Below are positions 35,459 through 43,265 of a stretch of 64,000 nt of DNA, one piece after another. The DNA is taken from contig NZ_QORI02000008.1 in the NCBI RefSeq assembly GCF_003325755.1, forward strand, positions 1 through 64,000. Direction: 5' to 3'. The stretch is from Pseudomonas sp. SST3. GTDB taxonomy: Bacteria > Pseudomonadota > Gammaproteobacteria > Pseudomonadales > Pseudomonadaceae. The notes below the pieces were generated by a model. That model did no database searches. It was not told where the DNA came from and saw only the letters and a program-made list of their open reading frames with translations. The position numbers and the translations under genes were made by a program. Positions within the stretch are counted from its first letter, which is position 1; every line of letters begins with the position of its first letter.

Positions 35459-36769
35459 TCAGAACAGGGTGTCCGGCAGGTAGGTCGCGATCTCGGGAAA
35501 GGCCATGATGATGCCCATGCCGATGATGTTGACGATCACGAAGGGGATGACTGACCAGTAGATGTCTTTCATCGAGATGCCGGGCGGGACGATACCTTTG
35601 AGGTAGAACAGGTTGAACCCGAAGGGCGGCGTCATGTAGCCGATCTCCATGTTGATCACGAACAGCACGCCGAACCAGATCGGATCGAAGCCGAGCGAGG
35701 CGACGATCGGCAGGAACACCGGCAGCGTGATCAGCATGATGCCGACCGGGTCGAGCAGCATGCCCATGACGAACACGATGGACATCATAAAGATGATGAT
35801 TGCCCAGCGGCCGCCGGGCAGGTCCATCATCAGCCCCTCGATCAGCGACTGCGCGCCCATACCCTGGTAGGCGGAGCTGAACGCGTGGGCTGCGAACAGG
35901 ATCCAGGCGATCATGCCGGTGAGCTTGAAGGTGCGAATAGCCGCTTCCTGCAGAATCGGCCAGTTCAGCTTGCGATACACGGCGGCGGAAATCAGCGCGC
36001 CGAATACGCCCATGGCGGCGGCCTCGGTGGGTGTCGTCATCCCGCCAATGATCGAGCCGAGCACCATCACCACGATGCCAATCGGTAGCAGCACGGCTCG
36101 GACCGCCCGAAATTTTTCGGCCCAGGTGCCGCGTTCTTCCTTCGGCAATGCCGGCGCGAGGTGTGGCTGCAGGTAGGAGCGCACGAGCACATAGGTGACC
36201 GTCAGCGTAACCAGCAACAGGCCCGGCAGAACGCCTGCGGCGAACATCTTGCCGACCGACTGCCCACTGATCATCGCGTACAGGATCATCATGATGCTCG
36301 GCGGAATCAGAATGCCCCAACCGCCGCCGGTGTTGATGCAACCGAGCACCATGCGCTTGTCGTAGCCGCGCTCGAGCATGGCCGGCAGCGCAATAGTACC
36401 CATCGCCACTACTGCGGCGCCGCTGATGCCGACCATGGCACCAAATACCGCGCAGATACCCAGTGTGCCGATCGCCAGCCCGCCGCGCATGCCGCCGCAC
36501 CACAGGTGCATCATGCGATAGAGGTCGCGCGCCACGCCCGTTCGTTCCAGCAGCATGGCCATGAACACGAATAGAGGTATGGCTACCAGGGTGAAGCTTT
36601 CCATGGTGCCCCACATCTGCGAGGCCACCATATAGAAGGCATCGACGCCCCAGGTGAAGTAGAGGAACAGTACCGAGACGCCGCCCAGCACGAAGGCCAG
36701 CGGCAAGCCGAGGACCAGAAAGAACACCAGCGTCAGGAAGAACAGCAGCGTGGTGATTTCGATGCTCAT
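35459..36769 (-). CDS. dctM: TRAP transporter large permease (DctM)
   Basis: A 436-residue membrane protein with about 12 spans, the ion-coupled permease of a tripartite ATP-independent periplasmic transporter. Family-typical segments include the N-terminal MSIEITTLLFFLTLVFFLVLG (cited in part), GGVSVLFLYFTWG, GISGAAVVAMGTIALPAM and GWGILIPPSIMMILY, and the closing FVIVNIIGMGIIMAFP. It moves a carboxylate with sodium. It overlaps dctQ by 4 bases and is the last gene of the minus-strand dctPQM operon, ended by the shared terminator. The substrate depends on the binding protein. Confidence 0.95.
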   Translation of the reverse strand: MSIEITTLLFFLTLVFFLVLGLPLAFVLGGVSVLFLYFTWGVDAFYMVASQMWGTMESFTLVAIPLFVFMAMLLERTGVARDLYRMMHLWCGGMRGGLAIGTLGICAVFGAMVGISGAAVVAMGTIALPAMLERGYDKRMVLGCINTGGGWGILIPPSIMMILYAMISGQSVGKMFAAGVLPGLLLVTLTVTYVLVRSYLQPHLAPALPKEERGTWAEKFRAVRAVLLPIGIVVMVLGSIIGGMTTPTEAAAMGVFGALISAAVYRKLNWPILQEAAIRTFKLTGMIAWILFAAHAFSSAYQGMGAQSLIEGLMMDLPGGRWAIIIFMMSIVFVMGMLLDPVGIMLITLPVFLPIVASLGFDPIWFGVLFVINMEIGYMTPPFGFNLFYLKGIVPPGISMKDIYWSVIPFVIVNIIGMGIIMAFPEIATYLPDTLF

Positions 36770-37305
36770 TGCGCATCCTCCGCGTGCTTGGCGTCGTTGG
36801 CTTTTTCATGGCCCAGGGCGACGAGGATGTCTTGCAGCAGCTTGGCGATGCCCTGCAACAGCAGCAGGAGCGTGCCGAGGGGAATCATCGCCTTGATCGG
36901 CCAGATTGGCGGATTCCAGGCCGAGTAGGACGTTTCCATGCCTTGAATCGACTCCCAGGCCATGGAACTGCCGAAGTACAGCAGCGCGGCCATGAACAGG
37001 AAGAACATGCTCGAGGTGAAAATATCGATCCAGGCGCGAGTGCGTGGGCCGAACGAGGCATACAGCAGATCCACGTTCACGTGGTCGCGGTGAGCCATCA
37101 CATAGCCACCTGATAGCACTACGTAAGCGCCGAACAGCATCTGTCCGAACTCGTTTGTCCAGGACGTCGGGCTCGAAAACAGATAGCGCATGAACACTTC
37201 GAGCAGCAGCAGCGCGAAGATCAGAAAAATCAGGTAGGCCACCCAGCGGCCGATGAATTCGTTGAGCCGGGTGATGCCATTGATGTAGGCATGGATCAGG
37301 CGCAT
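36766..37305 (-). CDS. dctQ: TRAP transporter small permease (DctQ)
   Basis: This 179-residue protein has four membrane spans, including WVAYLIFLIFALLLLEVFMRY and a final span ending LLLLLQGIAKLL. The conserved small-subunit segment is RYLFSSPTSWTNEFGQMLF. It pairs with DctM to form the membrane part of the transporter. The ATG at 37305 follows a GGGG-rich ribosome site; a longer reading from 37323 is less likely. It overlaps dctM and lies 81 bases after dctP. Confidence 0.92.
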   Translation of the reverse strand: MRLIHAYINGITRLNEFIGRWVAYLIFLIFALLLLEVFMRYLFSSPTSWTNEFGQMLFGAYVVLSGGYVMAHRDHVNVDLLYASFGPRTRAWIDIFTSSMFFLFMAALLYFGSSMAWESIQGMETSYSAWNPPIWPIKAMIPLGTLLLLLQGIAKLLQDILVALGHEKANDAKHAEDAQ

Positions 37306-37386
37306 GACGAGCCCCACGAGCAAGGATTGAGCGGATCAGCCGCCCGGCGCGGATGAACGCGTCGGACGGGCCGATCAGGCGAGGGG

Positions 37387-38421
37387 TTACAGGTAACCGA
37401 GATCGCTGAGGAAAGTCTTGAGCTTCTGCAAGGCTTCGGCGGCCTTATCGCTGCGCTTGCCTTCTTCTTCCCAGGACTTCTGTGCGACTTCCCGCAGACG
37501 CTTCTGCACGTCGTCCGGCAGTGTGTTGACCTGAACGCCTTGTTCGTCGATGGCCTTACGCAGGGCGATCTGCTCCTGGTACAGATACTCGTTGGTGCGG
37601 TACCAGAACTGCTCATCAAGGATCTGTTTGACGATTTCCTGGTCGCGCTCGGACAGCTTGTCCAGGGCTTTCTGGCTGATGATGATCACATCGGTACCTG
37701 CGATGTTGAGCGCTGGTCTGACGTGATGTTTGGCCACTTCGTAGAAGCTCATGCTTGCCGCGCCTTGCACTGCGCCCCAGTGAGCGCCGTCCACCACACC
37801 GGTATCGAGTGCAGGGTAGAGCTCGCCGCCCGGTAGGTAGGTGGTCGAGGCGCCCGCCTCGTCGAGGAATTTCTGCAGGGCGCCCGATGAGCGGATTTTC
37901 AGCTTGGTGAAGTCTTCCCAGCTGTTGATTGGCTTCTTCACCACCATCTCGGTCGGGTAGACCTTGTCGGTCGACCAATACACTCCGTGTTGCGCCGCTT
38001 CTTCCTTGAGCATGTCCTCGAAGCCCATGTGTTTGTGGAAGTAGGCGGTTTCCCAGACGTTCTGGAAGGCGAACGGCAAACCGGAGGCGATGCCCGCAAG
38101 CGTAATCTTGTCCTGTGCGTAGCCGGGGGAGATGGTGCCCATCTGAATGATGCCACGGCTGACAGCGTTGAACGTTTCCTGTGGCTTGAACAGCGCACCG
38201 GACTCGAACAGCTGCAACTGTAGGCGGCCTTCGGTGCGTCGCTCGATCTCGCGCTTCAGGCGCCCAAGGCTGTCTTCGTATGAACTGCTGGCGCTCGGCC
38301 AGTGGGATTGGACACGCCACTTGGTCACGTCCTGCGCGGCAGCCAGCTGCGGTACAACCGCAGAAACTGCCAGGGCAACCAGGCTGGCTGGAACAAGTAG
38401 CTTCTTGAGCATCGATTTCAT
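37387..38421 (-). CDS. dctP: TRAP transporter substrate-binding protein (DctP family)
   Basis: A 344-residue periplasmic binding protein with a cleavable signal (MLKKLLVPASLVALAVSAV...AAA). The usual carboxylate-binding arginine is in LKIRSSGALQKF near residue 165, and the GGELYPALDTGVVDGAHWG region resembles the 2-oxoacid-binding TakP branch more than the C4-dicarboxylate DctP branch. It is the first gene of the operon. Transcription starts opposite to the thioesterase-ACAD-kinase operon, with which it shares a 350-base promoter region, so the transported acid is probably a substrate of that pathway. The ligand is inferred, not known. Confidence 0.9.
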   Translation of the reverse strand: MKSMLKKLLVPASLVALAVSAVVPQLAAAQDVTKWRVQSHWPSASSSYEDSLGRLKREIERRTEGRLQLQLFESGALFKPQETFNAVSRGIIQMGTISPGYAQDKITLAGIASGLPFAFQNVWETAYFHKHMGFEDMLKEEAAQHGVYWSTDKVYPTEMVVKKPINSWEDFTKLKIRSSGALQKFLDEAGASTTYLPGGELYPALDTGVVDGAHWGAVQGAASMSFYEVAKHHVRPALNIAGTDVIIISQKALDKLSERDQEIVKQILDEQFWYRTNEYLYQEQIALRKAIDEQGVQVNTLPDDVQKRLREVAQKSWEEEGKRSDKAAEALQKLKTFLSDLGYL

Positions 38422-38775
38422 AACGCGTCCTCTTGTTGTAATTGTCTGGCTGACGGGCTTTTCTCTAGGCACTCACATTCGCTTTTTGTTTCGCAGAGTA
38501 AAACTGATTTTTACAAAGGTATCCGAAAGCTAACATAGCGTGCAGCTTTTTCAAGCACTAGCAGAACGCTATCGCCACCCCTTTGATCTTTGCGATATGT
38601 CGAACCGCTTGGCTGACTGGCTCTATGGCACTTCGATATTGATCTTAGACGGTTCTGTTTGTGGCTCGTCATAATTCTGCCTAATGGAACTCGATTTCGA
38701 ATTGACGCATCGTTTCGGTCATGCCAGCTTCAAAAGGAAGCAGACTCGCCATAAAAACAATCGAGAGGACTGGCT
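38422..38775. other. Divergent promoter region between TRAP and catabolic operons
   Basis: The 354 bases carry no gene with family similarity. The part nearest dctP is AT-rich (GAGTAAAACTGATTTTTACAAAGG around 38495), with an imperfect AAAACTGATTTTTA symmetry that might be an operator. No regulator gene is located on either side. Confidence 0.45.
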
Positions 38776-38862
38776 ATGCGGCTCGACATTGGAAACATCG
38801 GGTGGAAATCGACACCCGCCTCGGCGCCTAGCTTGGCGCCTCGCTCGAATCCAGTGCGATGA
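38776..38862 (+). CDS. Possible 28-residue leader ORF of the catabolic operon
   Basis: A short frame starting at 38776 follows a strong GAGAGGAC ribosome site and codes for 28 residues (start MRLDIGNIGWKS, end RSNPVR). Its stop overlaps the thioesterase ATG as ATGA, the classical sign of translational coupling. The thioesterase itself lacks a strong ribosome site, which supports the idea. There is no similarity to a known leader peptide; it may be a chance frame. Confidence 0.35.
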   Translation: MRLDIGNIGWKSTPASAPSLAPRSNPVR

Positions 38863-39377
38863 CGGGGCAGGATGTGGACCCGCTTACGAGCGAAATCCCA
38901 ACGAATGCCCTGTCGATCAGCGGTGGCAAGGACCTGCCGGGCTTCCATCAGGTGCTTGGTTATCGCCAGGTTTCCTGGACGGAAGACGAGGCGGTGATCG
39001 AGCTGGAGGTGCAGGCCTGCCATCTGAACATGGCCGGTGTGCTCCATGGCGGCGTACTGACTTCCCTGCTCGACGTTGTACTGGCCGAAGCCGGTACCTA
39101 CTGCCCCTATCCGGGGCGGGTGCGCAAGGCCATCACCCTGGTGCTGAACACGACCTTCACCGGCCAATGTTCGGGCGGCGTTATCCGTGCCATCGGCAAG
39201 CGACGTGCCGGCGGCAGCCGAATATTCAACAGCTCTGGGGAAGTGCGCGACCAAGACAATCGCTTACTGGCGATCGGCGAGGCGACGTTCCGCCTGCGCT
39301 CCGGTAGCGAGCACCCACAAGGGGTGCCGCTGATATTCCCAGCACAGAACAATAAGAAGGAAAACGGCGATGTATGA
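38859..39377 (+). CDS. PaaI-type hotdog acyl-CoA thioesterase
   Basis: A 172-residue hotdog-fold protein. The signature region [24 protein letters not shown] (in part: [11 protein letters not shown]) is the PaaI thioesterase pattern with the catalytic-type Asp/His-Gly-Gly context, followed by [13 protein letters not shown]. It hydrolyses acyl-CoA esters and probably frees CoA from dead-end intermediates of the operon's pathway. It opens the plus-strand operon, and its 3' end overlaps the dehydrogenase gene by 8 bases. Which acyl group it cuts is unknown. Confidence 0.88.
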   Translation: MTGQDVDPLTSEIPTNALSISGGKDLPGFHQVLGYRQVSWTEDEAVIELEVQACHLNMAGVLHGGVLTSLLDVVLAEAGTYCPYPGRVRKAITLVLNTTFTGQCSGGVIRAIGKRRAGGSRIFNSSGEVRDQDNRLLAIGEATFRLRSGSEHPQGVPLIFPAQNNKKENGDV

Positions 39378-40581
39378 ACTGACCGGTAAAGCGCTACAGC
39401 TCCATGAACAACTCACGGCGTTCATGGACGAACACATCTATCCCAACGAACACATCCTTCATGAGCAGATTGCCAACGCAGAAGATCGTTGGGCACCGCC
39501 GCCGATCCTCGAAGAACTCAAAGCCAAGGCGAGGGCGCAGGGGCTATGGAATCTGTTCCTTCCAGAGAGCGAGTTCGGCGCGGGGCTGACCAACTTCGAA
39601 TACGCCCACCTGTGCGAAATCATGGGCCGCGCGCATGGTGCCGCCGAGGTCTTCAACTGCTCGGCTCCGGACACCGGCAACATGGAGGTGTTGGCACGCT
39701 ACGGCACGCCGGGGCAGCAGGAACAGTGGCTCAAGCCATTGCTCAACGGTGAAATACGCTCCTGCTTTTCGATGACCGAGCCAGACGTGGCGTCTTCCGA
39801 TGCCACCAACATCGCCTGTGAGATCCGTCGCGAAGGCGACGAGTATGTGATCAACGGGCGCAAGTGGTGGTCGTCCGGCGCGATGACCACTACCTGCAAA
39901 ATCGCGATTGTGATGGGCAAGACCGACCCCACCGCCGAGCGCCATCGGCAGCAGTCGATGATCCTTGTGCCGCTCGACACGCCGGGTGTGGAAATCGTCC
40001 GCGCGCTCCATGTGTTCGGCTACGACCACGCACCCCATGGCCATGCCGAAATCAACTACAACAACGTTCGCGTGCCGGCCAGCAACATGCTGCTTGGCGA
40101 AGGCCGCGGCTTCGAGATAGCCCAGGGGCGTCTCGGCCCAGGTCGCATCCATCACTGCATGCGCACCATCGGCGTGGCCGAGCGGGCCCTGCAGGCCATG
40201 TGTGAGCGCGTTCATTCGCGAGTGGCGTTCGGCAAGCCGCTGGCCGACTTCGACTCGATCCGCAAGGACATCGCCCGCTCGCGCATCGAGATCGAGCAGA
40301 CCCGCCTGCTGACCCTCAAGGCAGCGCGCATGATGGACACTGTCGGCAACAAGGTAGCGCGGCAGGAGATCGCCATGATCAAGGCGGCTGCGCCGAGCAT
40401 GGCGTTGCGGGTGCTGGATCGCGCGATTCAGGTGCATGGCGCCAAAGGTGTCTGCCAGGACAGCTTCCTGGCGGCGGCCTGGGCTCATCAGCGGACCTTG
40501 CGTCTGGCCGATGGCCCGGACGAGGTGCATCTGGACACCATCGCCAAGCTCGAACTGAAAAACTACTCCAGCAAGCGCTGA
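39370..40581 (+). CDS. Acyl-CoA dehydrogenase, ACAD10/11 type
   Basis: A 403-residue FAD-dependent enzyme. The phosphate- and flavin-site segments [26 protein letters not shown] and the C-terminal [15 protein letters not shown] place it in the ACAD10/11 group rather than the short- or medium-chain dehydrogenases. In humans these enzymes are fused to an aminoglycoside-phosphotransferase-like kinase; here the kinase is a separate gene 813 bases downstream. In 4-hydroxyacyl-CoA breakdown this type eliminates phosphate from the phosphorylated intermediate. It overlaps the thioesterase gene by 8 bases and has AAGAAGGAA before its ATG. Confidence 0.92.
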   Translation: MYELTGKALQLHEQLTAFMDEHIYPNEHILHEQIANAEDRWAPPPILEELKAKARAQGLWNLFLPESEFGAGLTNFEYAHLCEIMGRAHGAAEVFNCSAPDTGNMEVLARYGTPGQQEQWLKPLLNGEIRSCFSMTEPDVASSDATNIACEIRREGDEYVINGRKWWSSGAMTTTCKIAIVMGKTDPTAERHRQQSMILVPLDTPGVEIVRALHVFGYDHAPHGHAEINYNNVRVPASNMLLGEGRGFEIAQGRLGPGRIHHCMRTIGVAERALQAMCERVHSRVAFGKPLADFDSIRKDIARSRIEIEQTRLLTLKAARMMDTVGNKVARQEIAMIKAAAPSMALRVLDRAIQVHGAKGVCQDSFLAAAWAHQRTLRLADGPDEVHLDTIAKLELKNYSSKR

Positions 40582-40616
40582 GCTCCCGACAAAATCAACA
40601 ATAAGGACGCAGTCAC

Positions 40617-41384
40617 ATGACCAATCCGTTATTCGATCTGACCGGCAAGGTGGCACTGATTACCGGTTCCAGTCGTGGCATCGGCCGCTCGATTGCAGAG
40701 GAAATGGCCCGGTGCGGCGCGCGTGTCGTCATTTCCAGCCGCAAGGCCGACGCCTGCGAGGCGGTGGCCGCCGAGCTCAAGGCTGCAGGCCACGAGGCCA
40801 TCGCGGTGCCTTGCCACGTAGGCCGCAAGGAAGACCTGCAGCGGTTGGTCGACATCACCCTGCAAACCTGGGGGCGCATCGACGTGCTGGTCTGCAACGC
40901 GGCCACCAATCCTGTCTATGGTCCGACCAGCGAGCTGACCGATGATGCCTGGGACAAGATCATGGATACCAACGTCAAGGGCACCTTCTGGCTGTCCAAC
41001 ATGGTCCTGCCACAGATGGCCGAACGTGGCGAGGGCGCGGTAATCATGCTTTCCAGCATCGCCGGGCTGCGTGGCAACACCGTAATCGGCACCTATGGCG
41101 TGTCCAAAGCGGCCGAGGCCGCGCTGGCGCGCAACCTGGCGGCGGAGTGGGGCCCCAGGGGGATTCGCGTCAACGCCATCGCGCCGGGGCTGGTGCGTAC
41201 CGATTTCGCCAAGGCGCTGCTCGACGATCCGGAGCGGGTCCGTCGTGCGGCCGAGAAGACGCCACTGCGGCGTATCGGCGAGCCGGTGGATATCGCCGGT
41301 CTTGCGGTATTCCTGGCGGCGCCCGCCAGTGCCTACATTACCGGCCAAGTGATCGTCGCCGATGGCGGCGAAACCGCATGCTGA
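40617..41384 (+). CDS. SDR-family oxidoreductase (FabG/LvaD-like)
   Basis: The 255-residue protein is a classical short-chain dehydrogenase. The NAD(P)-binding TGSSRGIGRSIAEE is near residue 15, NAATNP near 92, the catalytic serine in SSIAG, and the YGVSKAAE motif supplies Tyr and Lys. The end GQVIVADGG is usual. It oxidises or reduces a hydroxyl group, probably a 3-hydroxyacyl-CoA. AATAAGGA precedes the ATG, and the kinase gene starts 10 bases after the stop. Confidence 0.93.
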   Translation: MTNPLFDLTGKVALITGSSRGIGRSIAEEMARCGARVVISSRKADACEAVAAELKAAGHEAIAVPCHVGRKEDLQRLVDITLQTWGRIDVLVCNAATNPVYGPTSELTDDAWDKIMDTNVKGTFWLSNMVLPQMAERGEGAVIMLSSIAGLRGNTVIGTYGVSKAAEAALARNLAAEWGPRGIRVNAIAPGLVRTDFAKALLDDPERVRRAAEKTPLRRIGEPVDIAGLAVFLAAPASAYITGQVIVADGGETAC

Positions 41385-41394
41385 GGGCGCGGCG

Positions 41395-42465
41395 ATGAAC
41401 GAACCCGAGCTGATCGACGTCCTGCCGGCGCATCGCTTTGATGAGGTTGCGCTGGCGCGGTATCTGCGTCGACATCTGCCTGAGCTGGGAGATGATCTGA
41501 GCATCCGGCAGTTCCAGGGTGGCCAGTCCAACCCTACCTATCTATTGGAAAGCGCCGGGCGTCGCTATGTGCTGCGCAAGAAGCCGCCGGGCAAGGTGCT
41601 GCCCTCGGCGCACATGGTCGAGCGCGAATACAAGGTGATTCGAGCGCTGTCCGAGCACACCCGTGTGCCGGTGCCACGCGTGCATCTGCTGTGCGAGGAC
41701 GAAGCGATCATTGGCACGGCCTTCTATGTGATGGACCATGTGGCGGGACGCATCTTCAGCCATCCGGCACTGGAAGCGCTGGCGGTTGAGGATCGTCAGT
41801 CGATCCACCTGGCTGCCGTTGATACCCTCGCCGAACTGCATCAGGTCGATGTCGAGGCGGTGGGGCTGGGTGACTTCGGCAAGGCCCAGGGCTATTTCGC
41901 CCGTCAGGTGAGGCGCTGGTCCGGTCAGTATGAGGCTTCCCGGACCGGTGATATGCCCGCCATGGAAAAGCTGATGCAATGGTTGCCGGAGCAGGTGCCG
42001 CAGCGCGACGAGTGCGCCGTCTCCCACGGCGATTACCGCCTTGGCAATCTGATCTTCGAGCCAGGGGAGGCGAGGGTGGCGGCGATTCTCGATTGGGAAC
42101 TGTCGACCCTCGGCCATCCGCTGGCTGATCTCGCCTACTTCTGCCTGCCCTATCACTTGCCAGCGGGCGTGGACGGCCTGCGCGGACTGATCGGCATCGA
42201 CCTGCAGGCGCAGGGCATTCCCTCCGAGCGACAGGTACTGGAACGCTATTGCCAGCAGAGCGGGCGTGCAGACGTGGCGGACTGGCATGTCTTCGTGGCG
42301 TTTTCGCTGTTCCGACTGGCGGCGATACTGCAGGGCGTCTATGCGCGAGCGCTGCAGGGCAACGCCAGCAACGCCGACGCGCTGCAGGTCGGCCAGCGTG
42401 CAGGACTCCTCGCTGAAGCAGGCTGGCGCATCGCTCAGGGTGGCGACAGGGGAGCATCGGCATGA
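41395..42465 (+). CDS. ACAD10/11-type phosphotransferase (hydroxyacyl-CoA kinase-like)
   Basis: A 356-residue kinase of the aminoglycoside phosphotransferase fold. ATP-site residues lie in YVLRKKPPGKVLPSAHMVER (in part), the catalytic loop is SHGDYRLGNLIFEPG and the metal motif is ILDWELSTLGHPLADLA (the typical ACAD10/11 form). LvaA of the Pseudomonas putida levulinate pathway belongs to this family and phosphorylates the 4-hydroxyl of hydroxyvaleryl-CoA; the same can be expected here. The ATG at 41395 fits better than an earlier frame inside the SDR gene. The stop overlaps the SurE gene (ATGA). Confidence 0.9.
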   Translation: MNEPELIDVLPAHRFDEVALARYLRRHLPELGDDLSIRQFQGGQSNPTYLLESAGRRYVLRKKPPGKVLPSAHMVEREYKVIRALSEHTRVPVPRVHLLCEDEAIIGTAFYVMDHVAGRIFSHPALEALAVEDRQSIHLAAVDTLAELHQVDVEAVGLGDFGKAQGYFARQVRRWSGQYEASRTGDMPAMEKLMQWLPEQVPQRDECAVSHGDYRLGNLIFEPGEARVAAILDWELSTLGHPLADLAYFCLPYHLPAGVDGLRGLIGIDLQAQGIPSERQVLERYCQQSGRADVADWHVFVAFSLFRLAAILQGVYARALQGNASNADALQVGQRAGLLAEAGWRIAQGGDRGASA

Positions 42466-43244
42466 GCGGTCCATTGCTTCGCCGCGTCCTGCTGACCAAC
42501 GACGACGGCATCGCTGCGCCGGGGCTGGCATTGCTCGAGCACATCGCCGCGCAACTGGCCGAGGAGGTCTGGGTGGTCGCGCCCGAGCACGACCAGAGCG
42601 GCACAGGCCAGGGCATCTCGGTGCATTCGCCACTGCGTGTGTATCGCCACGGTGAGCGGCGCTTTGCCGTCTCCGGTACGCCGTCGGATTGCGTGATGTT
42701 CGCCATGGCCGAGTGGCTGCAGGAATCGCCCCCCGACCTGGTGCTATCCGGCATCAACAGCGGGGCGAACATAGGCGACTCGGTGCCTTATTCGGGAACC
42801 CTCGGTGCGGTGCTTAGCGCCGATTTGCTAGGGCTGCCAGCCATCGGTCTGAGCCAGGCCTTTCTCGATCGCGCGACGATCGATTGGTCCTGCGTCGAAA
42901 CCTATGCTGAAAGCATGATTCGCGCGCTGTGGATGCGTCGCGAGAACGGCGGTTGTTGCTGGAACGTGAACTTTCCCGCCTGTTCGGCCGATGCAGTCAG
43001 CCATCTGCGAATGACCCAGCAATCACGAGGTTCTATTACTCGACCACGGCTCCAGGCGGGCCGGGACGGTCGGGGTCTGCCGTACTGGTGGCTCGGTTTC
43101 GAACATTCCTCGGCGCACATCGTCGCGCCTGAAGCGGACGTCACTGCGCTGCGCGAGAAACGCATCGCCATCACACCCTTGCGCGACACCCGGGGCTGGC
43201 TCGAGTGGGGCGAAGAACGGGCCATGGCCGAACTGGCCCTCTAA
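42462..43244 (+). CDS. SurE-type 5'-nucleotidase/phosphatase, paralogue
   Basis: The 260-residue protein has the full SurE motif set: LLTNDDGIAAPG, VVAPEHDQSG, GTPSDCVMFA and SGINSGANIGD. The canonical surE lies with pcm, nlpD and rpoS; this copy lies inside an acyl-CoA operon, translationally coupled to the kinase gene (4-base overlap). A broad phosphatase next to a hydroxyacyl kinase might reset unwanted phosphorylated intermediates or provide phosphatase activity to the pathway. That function is inference; the family call is firm. The gene symbol surE is not given because the canonical gene is probably elsewhere. Confidence 0.9.
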   Translation: MSGPLLRRVLLTNDDGIAAPGLALLEHIAAQLAEEVWVVAPEHDQSGTGQGISVHSPLRVYRHGERRFAVSGTPSDCVMFAMAEWLQESPPDLVLSGINSGANIGDSVPYSGTLGAVLSADLLGLPAIGLSQAFLDRATIDWSCVETYAESMIRALWMRRENGGCCWNVNFPACSADAVSHLRMTQQSRGSITRPRLQAGRDGRGLPYWWLGFEHSSAHIVAPEADVTALREKRIAITPLRDTRGWLEWGEERAMAELAL

Positions 43245-43265
43245 CAGCGATTCAGGAGTTCTGTA

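Noticed and set aside
35391..36809. A 472-codon open frame antisense-phased to dctM on the minus strand
   Set aside because: It is the shadow of dctM in another frame; the sequence is Arg/His-rich with no family similarity, as expected in high-GC DNA.
38684..39307. A 207-codon plus-strand frame over the thioesterase gene
   Set aside because: Shadow in another frame of the PaaI-type thioesterase, whose hotdog motif is clear; this frame is Arg/Gly-rich.
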